Part shown: positions 11,061 through 22,753 of the stretch, in pieces
How positions within the stretch are numbered: position 1 is the first letter of the stretch
Layout of the letters: each line of letters begins with the position of its first letter
Source: Hydnum rufescens UP504
Lineage: Eukaryota; Basidiomycota; Agaricomycetes; Cantharellales; Hydnaceae
Direction of reading: 5' to 3'
Assembly (NCBI GenBank): GCA_014904985.1
Contig: MU128922.1
Coordinates: 62,001-126,000, forward strand
DNA: 64,000 bases
Translations under genes and position numbers: made by a program
Notes under the pieces: generated by a model
Seen by the model: the letters and a program-made list of their open reading frames with translations, nothing else
Told to the model about the DNA's origin: nothing
The model's database searches: none

Positions 11061-13549
11061 TCATATCCGATTGCTTGCAGCAACCGGACCACCGTTTGGA
11101 GCGGAAAGGGAAGTACGGCCTGCTATAACCGCTGGCACAGCGGCGGACGAGCGACCCATCTCCTCCAAAAGCCGCACTACATCCTCCAAGGATTGTGACT
11201 GGGAGTACCGAGGCGTGGCATCAGAGCCAGCGGCACCACTCCTGTGTGATGACGCATGTGATTGGGTCGAAGAAGGACTGTTGGATACCGATATGGGTCG
11301 TGTGCGTTTCCTCCCTGTCGAACTCGATTTCGCAGAGGACGACACCGGCCGAGAGACCGACGTGTATGAGTGACCAGAATGACGAGAGCTGGCCGTGAAA
11401 ATCGAAGGGCTCATGACTTCGTCATTCCCTGGTCCTGCCGCTGCACCTGCTTGTGATGATAGGGAAGAGACGAATGGAGTGTTATGCGTGTGCGTTACCA
11501 CAGGCAGAGGGGTTGCAGTTACGGTGCTATCAGCCGCTGACGAACCCGTTGCCGGTCGAGAGGCCCGCCCTCGAGGAAGCAACGGCGGAAGTGGCGATTG
11601 GGAGCGTGGAAGAGACGACTTGCGACCAGAATCCTGTGTGTCGGATTCATGAATAACAGATGGGATGAAGGAAGGCAAGGTACGACTTCTGCGCAACCTG
11701 CGACCGGTGGGGGGGGATAGGCTTAAGGTACGCACCCCATTCGAACCAGTGGAAGCAAAGACATGCACATCCATGCCTTCGCACCCATTGACAACGCTAC
11801 TCGCATCATCCTTTGGGTCGTTCCCGTCGGCTGCTGCTTGTCCAACAGCAAGCAGCCACCGTAATCCCTTGCGCTCCTTCTCCCAACTCCACTTCTCCTT
11901 CTCAAGGCATTCGACACGGGATCGAAACCACTGTTCACGACCATCGAAGCCCTTCACAATGTTCAGGATGTGTGTGGACAACTCGGCGATCTGCCCGCGC
12001 TGTGCTGAGAGCGCATTTGAGAGAGCTAGAATCTGTTCTTGGAGGTTTTTAGCGGTCGAATCGTCTAATGATGGGGCTGATGATGAGAGGGATGGTGGTG
12101 GAAGGGAAGGAGGAGCAATTGGTGTTGCAGCGCGCTGGGAAGCGGGACTGAACTCCCGCGGCGGGGTCTTGGCCAGGATTGACATATGCGACGAGATCGA
12201 AGAAACGGATGGGAGGCGAGGGAGTGGCATGCTAGGTGGAGGGGAAAGAGGAGGCGTGCGAGGCGATCCGCAGTTTGAGGCAGGTGTGGAGGGAGCCAGA
12301 AGTGTTGATAACAGTGGCGGGGCAGGTTGTCCCGAGGGGGGTGGAATGATGAGGGGGCCAGAGGCTTCTTTATATGCTGATTTGGGAGGTGCCGTTGAAA
12401 TAGATGAGGCGGACTGAGCGTCCACGAAGGCGGACGAGTCGTTCTCATCTTCCTCATCGTCCTCTTCTTCATCTCCACTTGAAGGAGTCGTTTCAATTCC
12501 GGGAGTCGACAGATGCGCTTCAGGGGTGCCACCATTCGGCGAGACGCCTATGTCCTGAAAGTTGGAGACCACAGGCGATGGCCTGAAATCACCTAATGCA
12601 CCATCAATGGAGATCCTTGCAGGCATATACTCGTCCAATTCAACGTCGAACGAATCTGTGATTGAGCGACGATCATTCTCCTTTGGATGCGTATATGCAG
12701 GACTTTTGGATAAGTCCAATGATTGTGATGGCTTCTCGGTCGCAGAAGTGGATAGCTTGGAAGTAAGGGAGCGGAATATTGCAGGCAGTTCGGGGGCCTT
12801 TATTATAAGTCTAGAGACGGTCAAGGGACATCAGGGTAATTGTTCTGGCTACAGAGAGGGCAAACTTACCCAGAAGAGAACGTCTTAGGTACCCCAGGGC
12901 TCTCTGAAACTGGAGATGGAGATGGAGCAGAACTCGGAGGCATGAACGGGTCCTCGCTCCCAATACCTGCGGTACTAGAAATAGAAACGTGACGTTTGCG
13001 TCTGAAGAGTGCCAGGGATTCTTTCCCCATTGACTTGGCAGCACTGGCGAAATTCCGTGATTTTCTGCTTTTTAAACTGGGACTGCGGTTGTTGGATGGA
13101 TCAGGGACTATTATGGCAGCTATACCATCAGTAACATTAGTTTTAGAGGTTCCTGAAGCTGGAGGGCCAGTGGCACGAAGGAAACGAGAGAGAGCACGAG
13201 TGCTCGTGTGATCCGCCTCTGGAGGACGAGGGGTTATCGGTGCTGAGAGGGAGAACATACTATCAGTGCTTGGCTTGGTGACATGGGCCCGGGGGGTGGA
13301 TGTCGGGGTAAGGCTTGACGAGGGACCAGAGGAAGACGCTGGTTCTGCGAGGGAGGTGTTCTTAGAAGGAGTGGTCGGTGAAGGGAGTAACTCAGTGAGG
13401 GTGGAGGAGGCGCGCCGGCGCATGGATAGAAAAAAGAGGATCAAGGCCTCACGGGCAATCAATTCTTGGGCGAGGTTGATTTGGGAAAGCTGGGGTCCGG
13501 AAGCTAGCCGATAGGCCCAACTCACCGCCAGCCTGTCACAAATTCCCAC
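11061..13549 (-). CDS. Ser/Pro-rich protein with central coiled coil, 809 aa (2 exons)
   Basis: Two exons, 13549-12870 and 12810-11061, are separated by a 59-nt GT-AG intron that splits a Gly codon. The join gives exactly 810 codons. The N-terminus (MGICDRLAVSWAYRLASG) has a short hydrophobic-aromatic stretch, then long Ser/Pro/Thr-rich disordered segments with a basic patch (KSMGKESLALFRRKR). An acidic run of Glu/Asp lies in the second exon. Near residues 510-580 is a heptad-patterned helix (QILALSNALSAQRGQIAELS and REQWFRSRVECLEKEKWSWE). The C-terminus is again Ser-rich, with many candidate phosphorylation sites. I do not recognise the family. The architecture suggests a scaffold or cytoskeleton-associated protein, which is inference only. 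No neighbour supports a specific role. Confidence 0.75.
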
Positions 13550-16009
13550 TTTCTGCGGTGGCCCAGGGTCGAACCTTAAAAAGGCACCAGCCTATATATT
13601 CTAATAGAAATCGCCGCAATAAAATCATTCCCTATCCTCCATACAACTCAGTCGGGACCCCTCTGGGCAAATCCCAACTCGACTCGTCCCCCCGACTCGA
13701 GTTAGGCGCCCGCCGCTAGGCCAATACCCCAGCTTTTGGGACGCTTCCGGTACGACAAATCAGATATTATCCCATTGGAGACCGTCCCGAGTTCCTATGC
13801 CCTATCTATCCCCGATCCGTTGCCTGCCTATAAAAGGTTTAGATCTCCGCCGTGCCACGATTCATGATCGATACTAGGCAGCCGAGAGAGTCTATCGACA
13901 CTAGCTTCCAAGATCCCCAAATGTAGCGGGCAACCCTCAAGATCAGCTCCGTCTATGGCCACACCCAGCGATATGGAAGGCAGGCCTAATCGAGGGGTTC
14001 TAAATACCTCCCGAGCCAAAATTAGCTGGAGACAATCTAGTTCACACGATCCGCCACAACCCTGTTGATTTTCCCATCGCGGCTTGATCTCCACATCATC
14101 ATCTCGAGAGTTCTTCACCAGACCAAAGTCGTCTCCATTTTCAGAACAACTGTACTGTACCCCCCGCCGTTTCATCCTCATCCCCTCGATCAACCTCGAC
14201 CTCGACTCGGTGATCAAACAACGGCGGCCTTCCCTTACGTATCATTCTGATCCAGCTCTTATTAGGAACTTTCCCGAGCGAACGAACAATATATTTCTCG
14301 GTGCTAGGTAACAAGAGCCTCCTCTCCCGTTCTTGGCTACCCTGGTGCGACGAATTCGGCTCCGTTTCGACGTGGCAGTGAATCTTGAGGGCTATCTTTG
14401 TGATTCCGGTGGCTTCAGGTCAACAACGGTCCGACGCGACCTCGCACCCTTGTCTTGGTGGCCAGAAAGCAAAACCCCTAAATTTGGAGGCTTCTCTTCG
14501 CGAATATGTCCTGGATACTGTATGCCTAAAATTTCCAACAGGAGAAATCCTGTGTTGTCAAATGCTTGTAATTTACTCAGGAAGATAACGATCTCCCACT
14601 GTGCTCTGCATGTAATACCTACTGCTTTTTGTAAGTTCAAAGTGGTCCTATCATCCTGTAGACTTCCTAGCTGGTAATTGTCCGCTAGAAAGTGTGGCCC
14701 AATATTTGCTGCAATTGAGAGGTTTGGCAATGTGGTGAGTTTTCTTTCGACTTTGAAGCTGCATGCCCTGGTAATATCACTAATTTGATCCTCTTACTCT
14801 ATTGGGTATCCTATGATAGAAACTGACGCCTGTTCCCAGTGCATTTTGTAAGATTTCCAATTAGAGCCCGCGATAAGTATTTTTGGTGCGATGACAGATG
14901 AATTATCATTGCACACGGGTCAGAGATCATCCCGTAATTCAACAAACAGGGGCCACCGGTTATGTATCATCCCGAGTAGAGTTACTCGCCAAGGTAACTT
15001 TGCCGGGATGAACAAACCTAGACCCCATTGCTTATGCATACACGAAATATCCTCTTCGTTCACGATCAGATAGGAAGCTTATATTGGCTTCTTCGAAATA
15101 CAACAATAACCATACGTCCGTTCATTGCCACCCATATCAATGTCATGAGATATCTTCTTGATTCCCAGTGCAAGCTTTTTTAATACTTCGCCTGAGATCC
15201 ATCTTCGCCGAGACAGGAATATCGTTGCTCTTTGACTAAGGATCATTGTAAATTTGCCTCGGGCATGAAAAAATCCATCTAGTCTAGATCCAACACCGCC
15301 ACCCAATAGTTAGCCTTTGCGCACCCCATACTAGGTCCAAGTACACATCATGAGGCATGATGGAATGCGGGCCTTTGCCTGTACCGTAACAAATGTGAGA
15401 GAGGCGTGGATTCGGTTGATTATGTAAACAATGTGCCTGCTTCTTTCGGTCATGAAGAGAAAGAGCATCCCTAGAAAAAAACGACTCACAGAAACGCCCT
15501 TTCCTGCAGGGCGCAAGCGAAACGCGGATGTAGGGAACCCAGCTTACTGTAGACCCTTGGTTTCCGCGTTCATTTCGGCCCCGACATATGGTGGAATGAG
15601 GATCCGTCTTTCTTTGAGGGCGGGAAGGGGAAAGAAATCTTCGAACCAGGATGTGAGTGCTATGGATGTTGGGGGCGCTCTCTGGAAGCGAATTAAGTAC
15701 ACTATTAGGGTCTTTCACGATAACAAAAATGAGGGAAAAATGGTACAAAAACAACACAAAACCAATTCAGTTGGCCTCAAAAACACTGTTTTGGGGTTCA
15801 TCTGAGCTTTATCGTGAAACACCCTATTGCAACCAAACTTTGAACAAAGGGATGATCAAAAGACTCGTCTAAGTAACGGTTGCAGTGCAATGGTGTGTAA
15901 ATCCCTGCCGACTCGCCATCTTCAGGCCTCGCAGCAGCGAAAACCAAATCAGATATAATTCGGGTATGGATGGAATTGCGAGACTGTAGAATGTCTGAGA
16001 GGATGAACA
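13550..16009. other. long intergenic region, no convincing gene
   Basis: About 2.5 kb without a recognisable gene. A 129-codon minus frame at 13828-14217 and longer frames near 14392-14730 and 15284-15757 lack motifs, and their composition looks like chance. The first few hundred bases (C/T-rich, with a run of CTCGACTCG-type repeats near 13680) likely include the promoter of the gene ending at 13549. Confidence 0.4.
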
Positions 16010-16837
16010 TTACCTTACGCAAACATTAACATCAGGCATTTTGGGTAGACAAAACCATATTCCGCAGTTGGACTTCCAGTTAAGCGTCCAGTTCAGCAGC
16101 TCATTCCTCTGCAGCAATGCTAGCCTTTTCCGCAGGGATTCGAGCCTCATCCGCAGCGTTGCGGGTCTCCCTCTCCGCACGTTCCCTGGCCTCTGCCGCC
16201 ACGCGGGCCTCCTCTGCTGAAACACGAGCCTCTTCCGCTGCGACACGGGCTTGTTCCGCAGCGACGCGGGCCTCTTATGTTTTCGCATGACACTTTCTGC
16301 ATCATCAGTGCGTCCCCTCCTTAGCTTTCTGGTTCAGGGCTTCGACCTATCAGTACTCATGCCTATTGCATGGAAGTGGTGTCACCTCGAAAATCTCACT
16401 TACCCGTCTGGCATCGAACTCTTTGTAATTATCCCAGACCTGGCCCCAATCCCCCACAATCCCCTCCATCCCAGTGTTGAATCCTGTAATAACAACGTTG
16501 GGCAACGGCCAGTCCGGTTCCCTCCTCCATCCGCGTTGGAGGCACATCCGGGTGGAGCGGGCGAGCCACCAGCAGTCCGCCAGCCAGCCATATGCTGTAT
16601 TCCTCACGAGCGTTCGAGACTGCAAGGGCCAGGAACATGACGTCCATGAGATTGGGAGGCGGAATAGATCGTTGGGCGCCCGAGAAAGTAGTAGTTCCCA
16701 AACTGCTCATCCTGACTACGCAGCGGGGAGGGAGGGAAGAACACGGTGCGTTCATCGCGATTGAGGATCTGCACCCAGGATTTCGCTTTGAGACTGATCT
16801 CACTGTCTTGATTCGGAGGCTCTGCCGCCATTGACAT
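16010..16837 (-). CDS. hypothetical protein with Ala/Glu/Arg coiled-coil tail (exons unresolved)
   Basis: An ATG at 16837 opens MSMAAEPPNQDSEIS and continues with an aromatic-rich segment (RDERTVFFPPSPLRSQDEQF). Further down, a second frame reads NTAYGWLADCWWLARS and VVITGFNTGMEGIVGDWGQV. Near 16100-16275 a third frame encodes a regular Ala/Glu/Arg helix with repeated EARVAAE-type units, which would form a long charged coiled coil and stops at about 16105. The frames need introns that I could not place with confidence, so the model is partial. I recognise no family. The start codon lies inside the outer arm of the palindromic MITE at 16834-16976, so the annotated N-terminus may be an artefact or an acquired start. 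Confidence 0.35.
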
Positions 16838-16976
16838 GCCGGGGCCCGAAAGGTTAAAAACTTTCACCAATGATGAATACAGGTCGTTGTCCTACGAAAG
16901 TCGGTCGAGAGTCGATCGACTTTCGTATGACAATCATCATCGGTGAAAGTTTTTAACCTTTCGGGCCCTAGCATGT
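16834..16976. mobile_element. palindromic MITE, about 143 bp
   Basis: The two halves are inverted copies. The left arm begins ACATGC, then GGGCCCGAAAGGTTAAAAAC, TTTCACC and later CCTACGAAAGTCG. The right arm is its reverse complement, ending GGTTTTTAACC-type, TTTCGGGCCC and GCATGT. Almost the whole length can fold into one hairpin. No coding capacity. It abuts the hAT-type element that starts at 16976. Confidence 0.75.
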
Positions 16977-17579
16977 AGTGTTGCCGCGACTAGGGCTTCG
17001 AGTCGACTTAAGTCCGAGTCAAGCCGCTTTCAAGCGGAGTCAAGCCAAGTCGATTGATTACAAATCATTGACTTGACTTCGGCCCGACTTGGCTTCGCTC
17101 GAAAGTCATCAAGTCAAATTTAGGGAGACATTGGAATCATCCACATCAAGCTTAGCTCACCAATGATAATGATGTGAAAATGAAACATTTCCGTCATTCC
17201 ACCGGCAAGGTAAGTTTCTGCCATCTCCCTATGCCCTTATTGATCTGCTATACATCGAACTCCATGCTTAGTCAGCGCATGTTTCTCGGGATGTTCCGAT
17301 ACTCCTCTCGCTTTGCATGGACTTTGTTCAAACATCAAACACTGATTTGTTGGTGTTGCATGAATCTATAAGTACAAACAATTGATCCAGAAACACACAA
17401 GTATACCTTTGCAGAAATATATATATACTATTGATTCCTACATATTTTTGACTTAAGTCGGCTTGAGTCAAGTCGGTAAATTTGACTTGACTTCGGAGAT
17501 AAGCCAAAGTCGACGGAAGTCGTGCGGAGTCGCCCGAAGTCAAGCCAAAGTCGAACCAAGCGGAGTCGCGGCAACACTG
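16976..17579. mobile_element. non-autonomous hAT-type element (MITE), 604 bp
   Basis: The ends are TAGTGTTGCCGCGACT and AGTCGCGGCAACACTG, a 16-bp imperfect terminal inverted repeat (T versus C at the outermost base) fitting the hAT consensus [C/T]AGNG. Both subterminal zones are packed with AAGTCGAGTC/GACTTGACTT-like units, often bound by transposase in hAT families. There is no transposase frame inside. An 8-bp target duplication is not evident here (CTAGCATG left, TCTGATGC right). Confidence 0.75.
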
Positions 17580-19407
17580 TCTGATGCAGACTGTAGTCTG
17601 ATCATTCCCGAGGAACCCAAAGGTCAGACCCCCATGTCTGAGACCATCATCACGTGGACTGTATTCAGGAAATATTAGGAACAGGCAGTAGCCTGTTTGA
17701 CACAGAAGAGTGCACTGTCGCACCAACCACTGACTGGCTTTCGTTGGAGGTGCAGCAAGGAGAGGAGAGGTACTGGAGTCCAAGACATCTGGAAGAGAGC
17801 GAGAGATTTCCAAGGAATGGGAGAGGCATTTTTGTTTGTTTTCTAGTGGGTAGGCCCCACGCCTTGGAGGTGAGTCACCGCCTCATGCAAACGTATGTCA
17901 CATCAATGTCACGCATCTGCTTCTAGTTCTGTTTTTTACGACGTGAAGCAGCGAAAGTGCTAAAGTTGAATCAGGGAGAAGCCTCGCACTCTCTCCACAT
18001 AACGGGAAATATAGGATACCAAAATCCAAGAAGGGAAGAAAATACAATCCAAAAAGCTGAAACCAGGTAACTTACGAACAAGCGCCTTAGAGCTTCCCAT
18101 TTGTTCAAAAAGCGGGTCACCCCACGCTGCCAAAAAGGAAGATGGCTTCTGGAAGTTAGGACTCACCAGACAATTCAGGGTGCAAGAGCGGAGGCTTTTT
18201 TCATCTCAAAAATAGGGCTCATCACTTCCACCATCAGCGTGCGGCCCAGCCTACTGTAATGGTAATGTTTCGAAAAAAGAGTGGCTGATGGGGTGAAGAG
18301 GGACGCATTATGCAACATCGCCGAAAAAAACATGCTTTTGGGTTAAGCGCCGACTTGCATGCTCTAGCTTCTCCAGGAATCAATTCTCCAGTAAAGATTC
18401 ACCTTTCCCATTTGCAGTGAGGTTGTGGCCCTTTATGGCCATCCAAGAATGAGAAATCATCCATGCCATCACTAAGCACGCTGTGCCGGTGGATTTACCC
18501 CCTAGACTCATGACGGATCATGGGATGCAATATCAATGAGTCTTCGGGGAATATATTCCGAGATCTTGGTTTTTGTTTGTGGGCCACAGAGGAAGGAAGG
18601 GGACGCTTGCACCCAGCACTGCGTGACATTCCGTAACTGAGCTGACCTATCACATCAATCCCAACTCGCTCCATCGTTTTACCGTCATTCAGTGCCGACC
18701 GACACTCCATAGGGGCGAGCTCATTGGAACTTCGATAGCATACTACGTAAGGCGTCACCCAAATGCCATACTCCTGGATCGATCTCTATAAAATTTTCTG
18801 GCCCCCAACGATTTTTTCATTATCGAATAGCTTGGGACACGGCTGGGCGTATTCCCTAAAGCGCTGACATTAGTACGGCTGGCTTGAATTGGCGTGGTTC
18901 CACTACATGCTCTCTCGCAGTGCTCTCATTGAAGCTTCATGAAGGACTGGAGAGAACATGATGCCATGGCGAGAAGAATGGAGAGACTGGAAACTGGTAA
19001 CACTCGGAATAGACAGCGATCCCAGGTCGAATGCCGGGATTGATACTGTCCCACAGTCCCACCCCTTACGACGTCCCGGACATTTTGAGAGGAAAAGTTT
19101 GCATGCACTGCGAGCGAAGAAAAGAGTGTCCTACTAAAAGGTATATTCGCAATTATAACCATCTGGGCCACGGCGTGGCAAAGAATTTAAGGCCAAAGAC
19201 ATCGGGGAAACCATGCTAAGTCGCGCAGGATCTCAAATTTGCCGTCGACTATTCCTGGAATGATCATCTCACTTCGACGTGGGCCATGTCTACCCTTATA
19301 CATATCCCGGCTACGCTACAGCTACAGTGACGAATTTTATGTACAGTATCTCTTTCCGACAAGGATACACGAGACGAAACAGAATTAGCTTGCTCCAATA
19401 CAATTCA
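17580..19407. other. intergenic, no convincing gene
   Basis: About 1.8 kb. A faint trace near 18460-18540 (a plus-strand frame with TDHGMQYQ) recalls the DxGxQF block of LTR-retrotransposon integrases, but nothing else supports it. Otherwise nothing is recognised. Confidence 0.35.
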
Positions 19408-20489
19408 TTATTGTCTGCTTTGGCCGTTCCTCACAGCGACAGCGGCCCTTGCCCTGGAAATTTCTGCCTCTTCCTCATCAATCGGCAGCGCGATCCGTCC
19501 GCCACCACTCAAATGACGCCAGACGAACAGAGTCACGTATAACACGGGATAGACGATTGTGAAAATCAGGTCCGCAGCCTGAGACGCGGTGAGCAGAGAA
19601 AGTTAGCATGGAATGTTCCCTGCACAAGAGTGATCGCGCACGAATACAGGTGCAGGTTTGGGTCTCGCGATCAGCTGCCCTATGATTATCCACGTGCCAG
19701 CAAAGGCCCATACAAAATCACCCCTGAGGGCTACTTCAAGAACTCCAGCCATGTTAAAGGCAACGATGAATGCCACGGCTTGCCACGCGTGTTTCTGGTG
19801 ATCATCAGGTTTAGATGCATGGTATGTCCATCCGAGGACTATGAAGAGCAATTGGGGGAGCTCTTGAAGGAAGGTGACAACGATGAGCAGGCGGATGGGC
19901 GTATGAATTAGTATGAATTCGACGGGTCGAGAATGGTGTGGCGGGTACATATACAAACTGAGGTGAATCCAGACAAGGAATAAAAGAGAGAGGGACGTGA
20001 AGACAAGGGAGGCGATGAAGAATTTCAAGGTGAACGCGACGATGTTCAAGGCCATGAAACACTGGACGAAAACAAGGCAGAGTCCTACTCCGTACACCAT
20101 CATTTCCTTGTAAGGAGAGTGAGCCGAGGTCTGGAATCAGATAAATGCGGAGTCCCACCTGTTTTTCTGGTTTATTCGCTACTATGAGTAATAGACAGTA
20201 AGATATGAGAAGGACGAAGGTGACAAGCCAGTACAGGGCGAGTGCGGTCGGATTGGGATTGAACGGTGTGGAAAAGTTATCGGATACTTCTTTCGAGGAC
20301 GGGTTCAGAACAACCGCGCATATGACCACCGCAGCGACATTTAGGAGAACTGCCATGGGGGTGAATGCCTGCAGGCGAGCATGTTTAAGGGCGAGTCTGA
20401 TAGCAGGATGAGAACTGGCCGTAATTATTCAATACAGAGAACTGGGGTGCTGTGATACAAACTGCACACCTGTCGAATGGAAGAGACAT
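19408..20489 (-). CDS. multi-pass membrane protein of unknown function, 303 aa (4 exons)
   Basis: Four minus-strand exons join in frame: 20489-20470, 20414-20159, 20106-19642 and 19578-19408 (912 nt). The tiny first exon encodes MSLPFD. The rest has about six to seven hydrophobic helices, including TPMAVLLNVAAVVICAVVL, WLVTFVLLISYCLLLIVANK, GVGLCLVFVQCFMALNIVAF and ADLIFTIVYPVLYVTLFVW. The C-terminus is short and acidic (IDEEEAEISRA). The overall look resembles the fungal DUF1774 type of membrane protein, but I cannot confirm that without a profile search. The start codon is only 97 bp from the start of the divergent ISD11 gene, so the two probably share a promoter. No transport motif or catalytic residue stands out. 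Confidence 0.75.
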
Positions 20490-20586
20490 GCTGAGCACTC
20501 GATGTACTTGGTGTGCTTGATGTGCCTATGACCTATGACGCAGTAGTTGGTCTTTTGCTTCCGAAGACCTTTCGCAACTTCCCGCG
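20490..20586. promoter_or_regulatory. shared divergent promoter, 97 bp
   Basis: Only 97 bp separate the divergent start codons at 20489 (minus) and 20587 (plus). Whatever drives either gene must lie here or within the neighbouring first exons. No single element was identified. Confidence 0.5.
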
Positions 20587-20913
20587 ATGTCATCTCCCGC
20601 CCTGCCTTCTCGTCAGGCGCGCCTCGCACTGTACGCCAACATGCTACGAGTATCTCGTTCCTTCACCTCCTACAATTTTCGCTCCTACTTCATCCGGAAT
20701 ACACGGGCGAAATTCCGCCTCGCTGCAGCAGAAACCGATCCTCAGCGAATACAGTCTACATACGATGGCTTCGTCGCGGAGTTACAGACGCTCAGACGGG
20801 CGGCGACTGTTAATCGCTTATTTGAGGGCTCCAAGTTGGTTGTGGAACAGACCCGCATTCGGCCAGGCAGTAGAGGTGCCGGTATGGGGGCTGGTGTAGG
20901 GCACTCAGTATGA
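20587..20913 (+). CDS. ISD11: Isd11 / LYRM4, mitochondrial Fe-S assembly LYR protein
   Basis: A single-exon 108-aa frame. Residues 13-45 match the Isd11 signature: LALYANMLRVSRSF, then SYNFRSYFIRNTRAKFR. In known family members this LYR-motif helix bundle, with acyl carrier protein, stabilises the cysteine desulfurase Nfs1 in the mitochondrial matrix during iron-sulfur cluster synthesis. Here the tripeptide reads LYA rather than LYR, but the flanking helix and the SYNFRxY block are conserved. The usual length is 90-110 aa, and the ATG at 20587 fits. The tail after LFEGSKLVVE is Gly/Arg-rich and not conserved. Divergent from the membrane protein at 19408-20489. Confidence 0.9.
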   Translation: MSSPALPSRQARLALYANMLRVSRSFTSYNFRSYFIRNTRAKFRLAAAETDPQRIQSTYDGFVAELQTLRRAATVNRLFEGSKLVVEQTRIRPGSRGAGMGAGVGHSV

Positions 20914-22153
20914 TCTGTGCCGTCGCTCTCATTATAGGTGCGGTAGCTCCGATTTGCTCAATGTATGTGCTGGCTCAATCAGACATATGGTTTGGCCGCC
21001 ATTTTAGTGTGTTGTGTCTAAACGCGGACTCCTATTGGTAATTATCGAGTACAATCGGCGCACACATGTAATCGCTGCCGCTAAGGACCAGAAGAAACGT
21101 CGCGGCCTCCGCACTGTCGAACTCGTTTTGCCGGTGTTTAATAAAGGAGGACATGTCGAATTGATCGCCTTGTTGTCCAGGACCGAGGTGTAAAATATCT
21201 ACTCATCACGTCCCTTCCCCGCTGAGGTGCTCAGCAACCCCCTTGGTCTCAATTCATGCATGATTTCTAGGGGATTTAGGAAGCTATTACACAAAAGAGC
21301 TTGACACTGAGCCGCAACGAGCCGCAGAGCCATCATTCCAGACTTTCCAAGTTTCTCATGAAATAGGCGCACTCGTAGAATCTGAGGCGAGGCCGGTGCG
21401 ACACGAGCATGGCTGGTAATGGGTTCTCACAAACGATCGAGAAGTATGTCCGTCGAGTCCCATAGAATTTCTTCTCGGCCATGCACCGATGATTAAGAGG
21501 TGGATGACAGCTTTCCGTGTCGAGGGATGCTGGAGCTGTAAGACTGAGCATTATGTCCCAAATACCATCGTCCGCGATGGTGTCAATTGTGTGGGTGGTC
21601 AAAGTGATGCACTGGGCTAATGTGGTGTACACTAAGCTTGATGGGGATATTGCGTTGAAAATCATTGGGGACCAGATAGCAATCCTACATCGTGATTTGG
21701 TAACTGCGGCCCGCGAAGGAGAGCAAGCTTGAATTCAGCCCGCACTACTGTACTTTTCGCATTCCTGGTTCAAATCCTGGTCAAAAGTTTTGTTCAGTGT
21801 TGGAATAAGCGCCTATCCGATATTACGGCGGCGAACATGTGAGACATTCGAGGAATCTTATTTTGACTTTTCCCAGCCGTCCTCTCTGAATCTTATGTGG
21901 TCTCGAAGTCTAAGAATATCTTTTTTTGGAATTCACCAGCATTCCCTTCAAAGCTTCTCAAGTAACTTTGAAGCTATCTCTAGAGATATACTTATGGTGT
22001 TTAAATGCCGCTTACCAAGTTATGCACCCCTCAACGTGCGACACCGAATCTCCGGTTTTAACCCAAAAGTCCGCAACTCCCTCCGTCATAGGCTCGGCAA
22101 CTTCCGGAACTGCCTAGTTTTAAGTAACAGTCTTTCTCTTCCTTAAGACCAAC
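20914..22153. other. intergenic, nothing recognised
   Basis: About 1.2 kb without a gene that I can support. Frames at 21333-21665 and 21517-21732 overlap on opposite strands and lack motifs. The CT-rich end probably carries the promoter and leader of the eS30 gene. Confidence 0.4.
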
Positions 22154-22753
22154 ATGGGAAAAGGTTCGTCTCCTATCTTCGTATCCTTCTTGCTTCTTCG
22201 AGGATACGGTATTCATGTCTCTTTATCGATAGTCCACGGATCTCTCGCACGGGCGGGTAAAGTAAAATCTCAGACTCCCAAAGTCGACCCCCAGGAGAAG
22301 AAGAAGACTCCCAAGGGGCGCGCAAAGAAGCGCATTGTGTACAACCGCCGGTGGGTCTCATTTTCCCCTCTTCGTCATGGGAGATCTTGGTCTTATCTTC
22401 TGTGGATGATTGACATCTGACTCGTTACTTCCAGATTTGTAAATGTCACTACCCTCCCAGGCGGGAAGCGACGCATGTAAGTGACCCTTTCTGTCCTCCC
22501 GCACTTGTCTCCGTGCTTGTTTGCCACCTATACCCGACCCGCCGTACCTTATACATATGATGATATAACAAATCATGCATAGTTCACACTGAAACTATCA
22601 TGTGGAGAAACATCTATACGTCTTTCGCTCCTATCTGATACAACCTCCCGGTCTTTTCCACATCTCTCTTTCTCTCTTTGTACCCAGTTTCTTGTCGTCC
22701 TTGCTGACTATCCCCTTTCGATGGAATACAGGAATCCGAACCCGGAGAAGTAA
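22154..22753 (+). CDS. RPS30: 40S ribosomal protein eS30, 63 aa (4 exons)
   Basis: Exons 22154-22163, 22233-22350, 22435-22476 and 22732-22753 join in frame to 64 codons. The product starts [20 protein letters not shown], has a very basic middle ([20 protein letters not shown]), and ends GGKRRMNPNPEK. This is the universal eS30 of the small ribosomal subunit, near the mRNA entry and decoding side. The chain begins directly with the S30 sequence: no ubiquitin-like domain is fused, as is usual in fungi. The first exon holds only ten coding bases, typical for fungal ribosomal-protein genes with early introns. Confidence 0.97.

Noticed and set aside
13828..14217. 129-codon minus-strand frame
   Set aside because: No recognisable motif. 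It cannot be separated from a chance frame, so it is mentioned only in the intergenic entry.
15284..15757. 157-codon minus-strand frame
   Set aside because: Cys/His/Arg composition typical of chance translation and no family signal.
18460..18540. Possible retrotransposon integrase trace (TDHGMQYQ)
   Set aside because: Only one short block recalls the integrase core, with no other motif or LTR nearby.
21765..21790. CCTGGTTCAAATCCTGG resembling a tRNA T-arm
   Set aside because: The two flanking stems do not pair as a T-arm should, and no D-arm, anticodon arm or acceptor stem could be built upstream.
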